A DNA stretch of 64,000 nucleotides from an uncultured Lachnospiraceae bacterium. GTDB taxonomy: Bacteria; Bacillota; Clostridia; Lachnospirales; Lachnospiraceae. Shown one piece after another: positions 45,401 to 53,710 of this stretch. Both the position numbers and the translations under genes were made by a program. Position 1 is the first letter of the stretch, and every line of letters begins with the position of its first letter. The notes beneath the pieces were generated by a model that saw nothing but the letters and a program-made list of their open reading frames with translations, made no database searches and had not been told where the DNA came from. Location of the stretch: NCBI GenBank assembly GCA_947576945.1, contig CANPTH010000010.1:1-64000 (forward strand). Direction: 5' to 3'.

Positions 45401-46399
45401 ATGAAATGGATGAAATTCAGAATTAAAACAGTTACAGAGGCGGAAGATATTATTATCAGCACCCTCTATGATATTGGTCTGGAAGGTGCGCAGATCGAGG
45501 ACAGGATTCCTCTGACGGCGTTGGAGAAGGAGCAGATGTTTGTAGATATTCTGCCGGAGGAGCCGGAGGATGACGGTATTGCGTATCTTAGCTTTTTTGT
45601 AGAAGAGAAAGATGACGGCAGTCTGGAAATAAACGGTATGCCTGCGGATAAGGATACCATCGTGAAGCAGATCAGGGAGGAGCTGGATGGGCTGCGCCTT
45701 TTTATGGAGATCGGAGAGGGATCGATCTCGGTATCAGAGACGGAGGATCTTGACTGGATCAACAACTGGAAGCAGTATTTCCATCAGTTCTACATAGATG
45801 ACCTGCTGGTAATCCCCTCCTGGGAGACGGTGAAGCCGGAAGATGCCGGCAGGAAAATACTGCATATTGATCCCGGCACGGCTTTTGGAACCGGGATGCA
45901 TGAGACAACACAGCTCTGCATCCGACAGATCAGGAAGTATCTGACTTCTGAGACAGAGATTCTCGATGTGGGTACGGGCAGCGGTATTCTGGCAATTCTG
46001 GCGTTGATGTACGGTGCGAAGCATGCCGTAGGCACGGATCTGGATCCCTGCGCTGTGGAGGCAGTGGCGCAGAATATGGAGTCCAATGGTATTGCAGAGG
46101 AATCTTTTAAAATGATGATCGGTAATATTATTACGGACAAGGATGTACAGGATCAGGTGGGCTATGAGTGTTATGATATTGTAGCAGCCAATATTCTGGC
46201 AGATGTTTTGGTGCCGCTTACGCCGGTCATCGTCCGGCATATGAAGAAGGGCGGTATTTATATTACATCGGGTATCATAGATGAGAAGGAACAGACAGTC
46301 AGAGAGGCTGTGGAAGCGGCAGGGCTGGAGATTGTAGAAGTCACTTACCAGGGAGAGTGGGTCTCGGTAACTGCCCGAAAGGCGGCTGATCCTGTTTAG
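45401..46399 (+). CDS. prmA: Ribosomal protein L11 methyltransferase
   Basis: A 332-residue SAM-dependent methyltransferase that modifies ribosomal protein L11. N-terminal substrate-binding domain, then the Rossmann domain with PGTAFGTGMHETTQLC, motif I ILDVGTGSGILAI and the catalytic NILADVL segment. ATG 45401 follows GAAGGAGGCAGG. Probably the first gene of a group with vanZ and rsmE; the order prmA-rsmE is common in Firmicutes. Confidence 0.95.
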   Translation: MKWMKFRIKTVTEAEDIIISTLYDIGLEGAQIEDRIPLTALEKEQMFVDILPEEPEDDGIAYLSFFVEEKDDGSLEINGMPADKDTIVKQIREELDGLRLFMEIGEGSISVSETEDLDWINNWKQYFHQFYIDDLLVIPSWETVKPEDAGRKILHIDPGTAFGTGMHETTQLCIRQIRKYLTSETEILDVGTGSGILAILALMYGAKHAVGTDLDPCAVEAVAQNMESNGIAEESFKMMIGNIITDKDVQDQVGYECYDIVAANILADVLVPLTPVIVRHMKKGGIYITSGIIDEKEQTVREAVEAAGLEIVEVTYQGEWVSVTARKAADPV

Positions 46400-46427
46400 G
46401 GAGCGGCGTTGTGTTAAGAGGCATGGA

Positions 46428-46973
46428 ATGAACAGGAAAGAAATATTGAAGCTGCGGATGACAAGTAATGTGGCGGGTATTCTGGCGGTATTGTGGATGG
46501 CTGTTATTTTTGGCTTTTCCGCACAACCGAAGGAAGAATCCGGCATGGTCAGCGAGGAGGTCAGTGAGCGTCTGCTTAATGTGACCGGATGGTTTTTTCA
46601 TTTGAATATCGATGAAGAGAGAGTTCATGAGGCCGCCAGAGCGCTGGAGCGCTATGTCCGCAAGGGAGCGCATATGACAGAATTCGCAGTCCTGGCGGTT
46701 CTGTTGTATCTCTGGATCGGCAGATGGCGGATGTCGCGGTTACGACAATATGGAATTGCGGTTATGCTGGCGATCCTGTATGCCGGCAGTGATGAATTCC
46801 ATCAGCTTTTTGTGGAAGGCCGGGCCGGACTGGTGAGCGATGTGGTGGTGGATGGGACAGGAGCGGTACTGGGACTGGCCCTTTTTATCCTGCTGCCGCT
46901 TTGTACTGCGAAAATAATGCGGGAAGGCCGGCGCATACGCCTTCGACTTCTGACATCAGGCCGCGACTTATGA
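46428..46973 (+). CDS. VanZ-like family membrane protein
   Basis: A 181-residue protein with four predicted membrane helices. VanZ-family signs are FGFSAQP after helix 1, RKGAHMTEFAVLAVLL, and SDEFHQLFVEGRAGLVSDVVVDGTGAVLG. VanZ of glycopeptide resistance clusters gives teicoplanin tolerance, but most homologues, like this one outside any van cluster, have unknown roles. It lies 28 bp after prmA. Confidence 0.9.
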   Translation: MNRKEILKLRMTSNVAGILAVLWMAVIFGFSAQPKEESGMVSEEVSERLLNVTGWFFHLNIDEERVHEAARALERYVRKGAHMTEFAVLAVLLYLWIGRWRMSRLRQYGIAVMLAILYAGSDEFHQLFVEGRAGLVSDVVVDGTGAVLGLALFILLPLCTAKIMREGRRIRLRLLTSGRDL

Positions 46974-47060
46974 AAGCGCAGCGGATTTCTGCATTGTGAA
47001 CGGATCTCCAATCTCACAAACCGAAATTATGAAAGTCAGTGCGCGGATCATGGAGGGAAT

Positions 47061-47804
47061 ATGTATCAGTTTTTTGTAGAACCACAGCAGATACAGGACG
47101 GGAAAGTTATCATTACGGGCAGTGATGTCAACCATATACGGAATGTGCTGCGCATGAAGCCGGGAGAGGAGATTGCAGTCAGCAATGGAATTGACGGCAG
47201 GGAGTATCGCTGTGGCATAGAAATTTATACGCAGGACGAGGTGGTGTGCACGCTGCGGTTTGTCAAAGAGGACGGCGTGGAGCTGCCCTCGCGGATTTTT
47301 CTTTTTCAGGGGCTGCCGAAGGCGGATAAGATGGAGCTGATTGTACAGAAAGCGGTGGAGCTGGGAGCATATGAGATCATCCCGGTGGCGGCGAAGCGCT
47401 GTGTGGTGAAGCTGGATGAGAAGAAAGCGGCGGGGAAGGTGGCCAGATGGCAGGGGATCGCCGAGGCGGCGGCCAAGCAGAGCAAAAGAGCCGTCATCCC
47501 GCAGGTACATGCGGTGATGCGGATGCAGGAGGCGGTTGAACGTGCCGGCAGCATGGATATCAGATTGATCCCATATGAGCTTGCCGGGGATATGCAGCAT
47601 ACGAGATCCGTAATTGAGGCGGTGGAGCCGGGGAAAGATATTGCGATATTCATCGGACCCGAAGGTGGATTTGAGGAGAGCGAAGTGAGGATGGCGGCGG
47701 AGGCGGGCATAGAGCCTGTGACGCTGGGAAAACGCATCCTGCGGACGGAGACGGCAGGATTGACCGTACTGTCCTGGCTGATGTATCACCTGGAATCCTG
47801 CTGA
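47061..47804 (+). CDS. rsmE: 16S rRNA m3U1498 methyltransferase RsmE
   Basis: A 247-residue SPOUT-class RNA methyltransferase acting on the 30S subunit. An N-terminal PUA-like part (MYQFFVEPQQ, HIRNVLRMKPGEEI) precedes the knotted domain with KADKMELIVQKAVELGA, IFIGPEGGFEESEV and LGKRILRTETA. ATG 47061 follows GGAGGGA. Confidence 0.96.
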   Translation: MYQFFVEPQQIQDGKVIITGSDVNHIRNVLRMKPGEEIAVSNGIDGREYRCGIEIYTQDEVVCTLRFVKEDGVELPSRIFLFQGLPKADKMELIVQKAVELGAYEIIPVAAKRCVVKLDEKKAAGKVARWQGIAEAAAKQSKRAVIPQVHAVMRMQEAVERAGSMDIRLIPYELAGDMQHTRSVIEAVEPGKDIAIFIGPEGGFEESEVRMAAEAGIEPVTLGKRILRTETAGLTVLSWLMYHLESC

Positions 47805-47933
47805 CATATGATAAGGTATAGGGAAACAGACGCGGAGCAGGATGCGCTGCAGAAAGTAACGGTGAAGATGAATGCTGTGTCGTAATCGTAAAGCTTCCGC
47901 GTACGATAGAGTAGATGGAAAGGAAATATAAGA

Positions 47934-49088
47934 ATGCAAGTGTATTTGGATAATTCCGCGACCACCAGATGCTATGATGAGGTTGCGGAATTAGTATGCA
48001 GGGTTATGTGCAGGGATTATGGAAATCCTTCCAGCATGCACCATAAAGGCGTAGAGGCGGAACAGTACTTAAGATATGCCAGAGAAACACTGGCCAGATT
48101 GATGAAAGTGAATGAGAAAGAGATTCTGTTTACTTCCGGCGGTACGGAGTCTGATAATATTGCGTTGATCGGCACGGCGATGGCCCATCACAGGAGGGGG
48201 CGGCATTTGATCACGACCAGGATGGAGCATCCGGCTGTTCTGCAGACCATGGCGTATCTGGAAAGACAGGGATTTGAGGTGACTTATCTCTCGGTAGACC
48301 GTGAGGGGAGAATTTCCCTGCAGGAATTGGAGCGGGCAGTGAGGAAGGATACGATCCTGGTGTCGATCATGCATGTCAATAATGAGATCGGAAGTGTACA
48401 GCCTGTGGCGGAGGCCGGTGCGTTGATCAAACGCTGTAACCCGCAGACACTGTTCCATGTGGACGCCGTGCAGGGATTCGGCAAGTTCAGGATCTATCCG
48501 GCCAGGATGGATGTGGATCTGCTGTCGGTCAGCGCCCATAAGATACATGGCCCGAAAGGGGTCGGTTTTCTGTATATCAGAGACGGCGTCAGGGTGAATC
48601 CTGTCATATATGGCGGCGGGCAGCAGAAGGGAATGCGTTCGGGCACTGAGAATGTTCCGGGGATTGCAGGGCTTGCCAGGGCGGCTGAGCTGGTGTATGC
48701 TGAGCTTGACCGGGATGTGGAAAGAATGTATGCGCTGCGCCGGATGCTGATTGAAGGGGTCAGCCGTATTGAGGATGTGAAAGTCAACGGATGTCCGGGT
48801 GAGGATGGGGCGCCGCATATTGTCAGTCTTTCTGTGCGGGGCGTGCGCAGCGAGGTTCTTCTGCACGCGCTGGAAGAGAAGGAGATATATGTGTCGGCAG
48901 GAAGTGCCTGCGCTTCCAATAAACCGCAGATATCGGATACATTAAAGGCCATCGGTGTGGAGCGGGATCTGCTGAGTTCTACCATACGTTTCAGCCTTTC
49001 TGTCTTTACAACGGCGGAGGAAATCGAGTATACTATACAGGCATTGGAAGAAATGGTTCCGATGCTTAGAAAATATGCGCGTCACTGA
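47934..49088 (+). CDS. Cysteine desulfurase (IscS/NifS-like)
   Basis: A 384-residue PLP enzyme that moves sulfur from cysteine to its own catalytic cysteine. VYLDNSATTR start, HVDAVQGFGK, PLP lysine at 203 in SAHKIHGPKG, and the persulfide cysteine at 326 in SAGSACAS. The next gene, 48 bp away, is thiI, so this is probably its dedicated sulfur donor for 4-thiouridine, as for the NifZ-ThiI pair of Bacillus. No iron-sulfur scaffold gene is nearby. Confidence 0.93.
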   Translation: MQVYLDNSATTRCYDEVAELVCRVMCRDYGNPSSMHHKGVEAEQYLRYARETLARLMKVNEKEILFTSGGTESDNIALIGTAMAHHRRGRHLITTRMEHPAVLQTMAYLERQGFEVTYLSVDREGRISLQELERAVRKDTILVSIMHVNNEIGSVQPVAEAGALIKRCNPQTLFHVDAVQGFGKFRIYPARMDVDLLSVSAHKIHGPKGVGFLYIRDGVRVNPVIYGGGQQKGMRSGTENVPGIAGLARAAELVYAELDRDVERMYALRRMLIEGVSRIEDVKVNGCPGEDGAPHIVSLSVRGVRSEVLLHALEEKEIYVSAGSACASNKPQISDTLKAIGVERDLLSSTIRFSLSVFTTAEEIEYTIQALEEMVPMLRKYARH

Positions 49089-49136
49089 TACTCCGTATAG
49101 AAATTTTTCACATGGAGTATCGAATCAGGAGGAAAT

Positions 49137-50315
49137 ATGTTTACAGCTTTTTTGATAAAATATGCTGAGATCGGTGTGAAGGGAAAGAACAGGTATCTGT
49201 TTGAGAATGCACTGGTACAGCAGATTAAGTACGCTTTGAAGAGATGTGAAGGGGAATTTGCCGTTCGCAAGACGGATGGACGCATCTATGTGGATGCGGT
49301 TTCGGACTTCGACTATGAAGAAACCGTAGTACATTTGCAGAAGGTGTTCGGGATATCCGGCATCTGTCCGATGGTTTATGTGGAGGACGAAGGATTCGAG
49401 AAGCTGAAGGAAACAATCGTGGGCTATATCGGCACGGTTTATCCGGATAGGCATAAGAGCTTTAAGGTTGCGGCCAGGCGTGCCAGGAAGAATTATCCTC
49501 TCAATTCCATGGAGATCAATATGGAATTGGGAGGCGCCATTCTGGATGCATATCCGGAGATGTGTGTGGATGTACATAAACCGGACATCCTGTTGAATGT
49601 GGAGATCAGGGATAAAGTCTATATTTATTCCAGAATTATTCCAGGTCCGGGCGGTATGCCGGTAGGCACAGGCGGCAAAGCCATGCTGCTTTTGTCCGGC
49701 GGGATCGATTCTCCCGTGGCTGGCTGGATGATCGCGAAGCGCGGGGTTAAGATCGACGCGGTATATTTCCATGCGCCGCCCTACACCAGTGAACGGGCGA
49801 AACAGAAGGTGGTGGATCTGGCGGCCAGGGTGGCGGCTTATACGGGACCGATCTATTTACATGTTGTCAACTTTACGGACATACAGTTGTATATCTATGA
49901 CAAGTGTCCGCACGATGAGCTGACGATCATTATGCGCCGCTATATGATGCGCATTGCGGAGCGTATTGCCAAAGATACGGAATGCCTGGGGCTGATTACG
50001 GGTGAAAGTATCGGTCAGGTGGCTTCCCAGACGATGCACAGCCTGATGGCGACCAATGAAGTATGTGAACTGCCGGTGTACAGGCCGTTGATCGGTTTTG
50101 ATAAGATGGAGATTGTGGATATATCGGAGAAGATTGATACTTATGAGACTTCGATCCAGCCCTATGAAGACTGCTGTACCATTTTCGTGGCCAAACATCC
50201 GGTAACAAAGCCGAATTTGAACATAATCCGCAGACACGAACATAATTTGGATGAGAAGATTGATGAGCTTGTGCAGACAGCGCTGGATACGAAAGAAGTG
50301 ATTATAGTCAGATAA
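49137..50315 (+). CDS. thiI: tRNA 4-thiouridine synthase ThiI
   Basis: A 392-residue enzyme that makes s4U at position 8 of tRNA. Ferredoxin-like and THUMP domains (about 1-165), then the PP-loop ATPase with LLLSGGIDSPVAGWM. There is no C-terminal rhodanese domain, as usual in Gram-positives, so sulfur must come straight from the desulfurase next door. ATG 49137 follows AGGAGGAAA. Confidence 0.95.
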   Translation: MFTAFLIKYAEIGVKGKNRYLFENALVQQIKYALKRCEGEFAVRKTDGRIYVDAVSDFDYEETVVHLQKVFGISGICPMVYVEDEGFEKLKETIVGYIGTVYPDRHKSFKVAARRARKNYPLNSMEINMELGGAILDAYPEMCVDVHKPDILLNVEIRDKVYIYSRIIPGPGGMPVGTGGKAMLLLSGGIDSPVAGWMIAKRGVKIDAVYFHAPPYTSERAKQKVVDLAARVAAYTGPIYLHVVNFTDIQLYIYDKCPHDELTIIMRRYMMRIAERIAKDTECLGLITGESIGQVASQTMHSLMATNEVCELPVYRPLIGFDKMEIVDISEKIDTYETSIQPYEDCCTIFVAKHPVTKPNLNIIRRHEHNLDEKIDELVQTALDTKEVIIVR

Positions 50316-50336
50316 AAAAACGAGCAAAGCTCGTTT
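50316..50336. terminator. Bidirectional terminator between thiI and the HPr-like gene
   Basis: AAACGAGC/GCTCGTTT with a 3-base loop directly after the thiI stop. On the minus strand it is followed by a run of T residues, making it a good terminator for the leftward HPr-like gene as well. Confidence 0.7.
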
Positions 50337-50387
50337 ACGAGATCTGCTCCGCAGCCTCGAAATGCCCGGAGTGATTTGCAGTTAAAG

Positions 50388-50449
50388 GTATCCGGCCCAT
50401 CGCAAAGCGTTCAGGATGGCCGGATACACGTAACAACGAAAATGTTACG
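50388..50449. other. Two consecutive hairpins between convergent genes
   Basis: GTATCCGGCCCATC pairs with GATGGCCGGATAC (one bulge), followed at once by CGTAACA/TGTTACG. They lie in the 3' region shared by thiI and the HPr-like gene. This could be a processing or stability structure, or part of a short RNA; no family recognised. Confidence 0.4.
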
Positions 50450-50491
50450 ATCACCTGCAAGGGTGATTCCGGTGCTTAAGGATAAGTGTTG

Positions 50492-50722
50492 TTAAATGAT
50501 GTACGGCTTCAAAGCGGCCAGAACCTCGTCGATGGCGTCTTCGGCGTGGATGTTCAAGTCAATGGGCTTGGACAGATCCAGACTGAAGATACCCATGATG
50601 GACTTTGCATCAATGACGTACCTGCCGGATACCAAATCGAAGTCGTAATCAAATTTTGTAATGTCATTTACAAAAGACTTAACCTTATCAATCGAATTTA
50701 AAGAAATCTGTACGGTTTTCAT
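50492..50722 (-). CDS. HPr-like protein lacking the phosphorylatable histidine
   Basis: 76 residues with an HPr-like fold: N-terminal strand MKTVQISL, helix, and the block VIDAKSIMGIFSLDL that matches the HPr AKSIMG region with Ser41 standing for the regulatory Ser46. The GLHARPA segment with His15 is replaced by NSIDKVKSF, so it cannot pass phosphate in the sugar PTS. It may be regulatory, like Crh, which also lacks the histidine but keeps the serine. ATG 50722 follows AAAGGAGG. Single gene, convergent with thiI. Confidence 0.8.
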   Translation of the reverse strand: MKTVQISLNSIDKVKSFVNDITKFDYDFDLVSGRYVIDAKSIMGIFSLDLSKPIDLNIHAEDAIDEVLAALKPYII

Positions 50723-50826
50723 GTGAAATCTACCTCCTTTAATTGTTCATACCTTCTGCTCTAATACTAAATGTTGGAAGTGTAAAAGTCAATGATCAAA
50801 CAATACAAAAAACGTGGAGAATATAA

Positions 50827-52137
50827 ATGAAAAGTGTAGCACTACATAATTTGGGATGCAAGGTGAACAGCTATGAAATAGATGTAATGCAACAAAGGCT
50901 GCAGGAAAGCGGATATATCGTTGTGCCTTTTGATGAAGCAGCGGATGTTTATATTATAAATACGTGCACGGTGACCAATATTGCGGACAGGAAGAGCAGG
51001 CAGATGATCCATCGCGCAAGGAAACGGAATCCGGACGCCGTAGTGGTGGCAGCAGGATGTTATGTACAGACCGCAGGTGAGGCGGCTTTGCAGGACGGTA
51101 CGATCGATATTGCCGTGGGGAATAACCGGAAGAAGGATATCGTCTCTATACTGGAAGAGTACTGGAAGGGCAAAGAAGAGACGGCGGTGAATGTGATTGA
51201 TATCGGTGATACGAAAGAATATGAAGAAATGCAGCTGTCCCGCACGGCTGAGCATACCAGGGCTTATATTAAGATTCAGGACGGCTGCAATCAGTTCTGT
51301 TCCTACTGTATTATCCCCTATGCCAGAGGCCGGGTCAGAAGCCGCAGGGAGGAGGATATTCTGCGGGAGGTACGGGGGATCGTGGAGGCGGGATACAAGG
51401 AGATCGTGCTGACCGGGATTCATATCAGTTCATACGGCATTGACAGGGGCGCATCGGAATTGTTGCAGCTTTTGGGGAAGCTCCACATGATAGACGGACT
51501 GGAGCGTATCCGTCTGGGATCACTGGAGCCGCGTATCGTGACGGCAGATTTTGCGGCGCAGATCAGCGCCATGCCCAGGATATGTCCGCATTTTCATCTG
51601 TCTTTGCAGAGCGGCTGTGATTCGGTTCTGCGCAGAATGAATAGACATTATACAGCCGGGGAATACTTTCAGACAACAGAAGCGCTTCGGAGATATTATC
51701 GGGATCCGGCGATTACCACGGACGTGATCGTAGGATTCCCGGGAGAGACGGAAGAAGAATTTCACGCGACGGAGGAATTCGTACGCAGGATCAGGTTCTA
51801 CGAAATGCACATCTTCAAATATTCCAGGAGGCAGGGGACCAGGGCGGCACAGATGAATTTCCAGATTACGGAAGCGGATAAGAGCAGGAGAAGCGAGATT
51901 CTTATGCGTGCGGAGGCGCAGATGTCGCATGATTACAGGGCCGGTTATCTGAACTGTGAGACGGAAGTTCTTATGGAAGAGAAGAAGGAGATAAACGGGC
52001 AAACGTACTGGATCGGGCATACGCCGCAGTATATAAAAGCGGCCAGAGCGGACGGAGGATCACAGAATCTGGGGAATCAGATCGTAACGGGAAGGCTCAC
52101 AGAGTTTCTCGATGACGACATTATGCTGTTAAAATGA
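50827..52137 (+). CDS. mtaB: tRNA t6A37 methylthiotransferase MtaB
   Basis: A 436-residue radical-SAM enzyme converting t6A to ms2t6A at tRNA position 37. N-terminal UPF0004 domain with three cysteines (LGCKVNSYE, NTCTVTN, AAGCYVQ), radical-SAM motif CNQFCSYC, and a C-terminal TRAM-like domain. The start MKSVALHNLGCKVN is characteristic of MtaB rather than MiaB. ATG 50827 follows GTGGAGA. Confidence 0.94.
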   Translation: MKSVALHNLGCKVNSYEIDVMQQRLQESGYIVVPFDEAADVYIINTCTVTNIADRKSRQMIHRARKRNPDAVVVAAGCYVQTAGEAALQDGTIDIAVGNNRKKDIVSILEEYWKGKEETAVNVIDIGDTKEYEEMQLSRTAEHTRAYIKIQDGCNQFCSYCIIPYARGRVRSRREEDILREVRGIVEAGYKEIVLTGIHISSYGIDRGASELLQLLGKLHMIDGLERIRLGSLEPRIVTADFAAQISAMPRICPHFHLSLQSGCDSVLRRMNRHYTAGEYFQTTEALRRYYRDPAITTDVIVGFPGETEEEFHATEEFVRRIRFYEMHIFKYSRRQGTRAAQMNFQITEADKSRRSEILMRAEAQMSHDYRAGYLNCETEVLMEEKKEINGQTYWIGHTPQYIKAARADGGSQNLGNQIVTGRLTEFLDDDIMLLK

Positions 52138-52166
52138 TTGAATTTTAAGTGATGATAGAGTATTAT
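52138..52166 (+). promoter_or_regulatory. Promoter of the ireB gene
   Basis: TTGAAT directly after the mtaB stop and TATTAT with a 17-bp spacer; transcription would start about 50 bp before ireB. Confidence 0.6.
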
Positions 52167-52223
52167 GGTAATATATATTGTACGGGCAATTTCAAAAATG
52201 ACAATGGATAAGGGCGTAAGAAC

Positions 52224-52487
52224 ATGCGGGATTTAGAGAACACACAATTTTTTAAAGTAGAAACAGAGCCGGAGACGGGAGTGAAGATTGTACTCTCCAC
52301 GGTGTATGAGGCACTGACAGAGAAAGGATACAATCCGGTGAATCAGATCGTAGGATACATTATGTCCGGGGATCCTACTTATATTACCAGCCATAAGAGT
52401 GCACGCAGTTTGATTATGAAAGTGGAGCGCGATGAACTGGTGGAGGAGATGCTGGTAGAATATATCAAAAATTCACTGGGGAAATAG
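52224..52487 (+). CDS. ireB: IreB family regulatory phosphoprotein
   Basis: An 87-residue protein of the YrzL/DUF965 family. Helical core TVYEALTEKGYNPVNQIVGYIMSGDPTYIT is diagnostic. In enterococci IreB is phosphorylated near its N-terminus by the PASTA kinase IreK and modulates cephalosporin tolerance; Thr7 here is a possible site. ireB, ruvX and yrzB form a conserved Firmicutes cluster. Confidence 0.93.
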   Translation: MRDLENTQFFKVETEPETGVKIVLSTVYEALTEKGYNPVNQIVGYIMSGDPTYITSHKSARSLIMKVERDELVEEMLVEYIKNSLGK

Positions 52488-52651
52488 ACAGATCCGCCGA
52501 GGCCGGAATGTCGGCCGGGCGTGCAGCGTGTACGGATGCGCCGGGTGGCGGCGGAGAAAAGTACTTAAAGGAAACGCGGCGGTAACGGAAGGAAGAATAC
52601 GTTACTATAAACGGCCACGGCCGTGAATAGAGACAGGGATACAGGAACAGG

Positions 52652-53086
52652 ATGAGAATCATGGGTTTGGATCTGGGTTCCAGGACGGTGGGAGTGGCGG
52701 TAAGCGATCCGCTTCTGATCACGGCACAGGGACTGGAGATCATCAGAAGGAAAGATGAGAATAAGCTGAGGCAGACACTGGCGCGGATAGAGCAGCTGAT
52801 CACGGAGTATGAGGTATCGGAGATTGTGCTGGGACTGCCGAAGAATATGAATGATACGATGGGTGACAGAGCAGAACTGTCACTTGCGTTTCAGGATAAG
52901 CTGGAGAGAAGGACAGGCCTTCCCGTGACGCTGTGGGATGAACGTCTTACTACAGTGGCAGCGGACAGGGCGATGATGGAAGCAGGGATACGCAGAGAGC
53001 GCCGCAAGGAATATGTGGACAAGATCGCGGCAGTTTTTATCCTGCAGGGATATCTGGATTATCGGGCTAACAAGGAGAAGGCGTAA
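52652..53086 (+). CDS. ruvX: RuvX/YqgF RNase H-like nuclease
   Basis: 144 residues with the YqgF fold: [16 protein letters not shown] (metal-binding Asp), [10 protein letters not shown], and LWDERLTT near the C-terminus. It is implicated in Holliday-junction resolution and pre-16S rRNA 5' maturation. The ATG at 52652 follows ACAGGA; a start at codon 4 is also possible. It abuts yrzB with no gap. Confidence 0.94.
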   Translation: MRIMGLDLGSRTVGVAVSDPLLITAQGLEIIRRKDENKLRQTLARIEQLITEYEVSEIVLGLPKNMNDTMGDRAELSLAFQDKLERRTGLPVTLWDERLTTVAADRAMMEAGIRRERRKEYVDKIAAVFILQGYLDYRANKEKA

Positions 53087-53341
53087 GTGGAGAAGATTGT
53101 TTTTACACCGGAAGGTGAGGAACCGGTACAGTTCTTTGTTTTGGAGCAGAGCAGGCTGGGCGGCGTCGATTATATTCTGGTGACGGATTCCGAAGAGGGA
53201 GACGGTGAGGCTCTTATTCTTCGGGATGTGTCCGGGGCAGACGAGAAAGAAGCTGTCTATGAGATTGTGACAGAGGATGAGGAATTAAACGCAGTGGCGG
53301 CTGTGTTTGAAAATATGCTGGAAGACATTGAGTTAACGTAG
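53087..53341 (+). CDS. DUF1292 protein (YrzB-like)
   Basis: An 84-residue acidic protein starting at GTG 53087, right after the ruvX stop, with an AAGGAGAAGG site inside ruvX. The pattern EPVQFFVLEQSRLGGVDYILVTDS...EALILRDVS is the DUF1292 signature. The function is unknown; its location after ruvX is conserved in Firmicutes and implies translational coupling. Confidence 0.9.
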   Translation: MEKIVFTPEGEEPVQFFVLEQSRLGGVDYILVTDSEEGDGEALILRDVSGADEKEAVYEIVTEDEELNAVAAVFENMLEDIELT

Positions 53342-53710
53342 TGTTTTCGGCAGATGTGCAGGAATTCCGAATATACAGTGAGGGGCCGATTGTTCGCCGC
53401 CTGCTCTATATACGGAGGATGTGCATAATTGCAGTAAAGTGATTTCTGCGGATGTATGCAGAAAGAGGTAACAGGGAAGCGGCAGGCTGAAGAGAGCAAC
53501 GGCAGATTCCGTAACAGGGAAGCCGAAGACTGAACTGTTACCGGAAAGTATCGGTGCAGAGGATATCATAAGGGAAAACTATCCGCGGACTGCCGGCTTA
53601 GAGGAAAGCGAGAAGAACGTGCAGACAGGTTTTGCCTGTTTTGTTATTGTGCGGAATATATGCGTCGAAGCCGATACGGATACATATATGAAAGAATGGA
53701 GGAAATATAT
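53342..53710. other. Intergenic region before RNase J
   Basis: No gene recognised. It has two imperfect 24-bp direct repeats beginning GTAACAGGGAAGC at 53468 and 53511 and a short ACAGG/CCTGT hairpin followed by TTTTG near 53612-53640, a weak terminator or leader structure. Confidence 0.4.

Noticed and set aside
46428-46973. Glycopeptide resistance determinant (VanZ)
   Set aside because: Only a VanZ-family protein is present, without vanHAX or a regulatory pair; the family is widespread and mostly unrelated to resistance.
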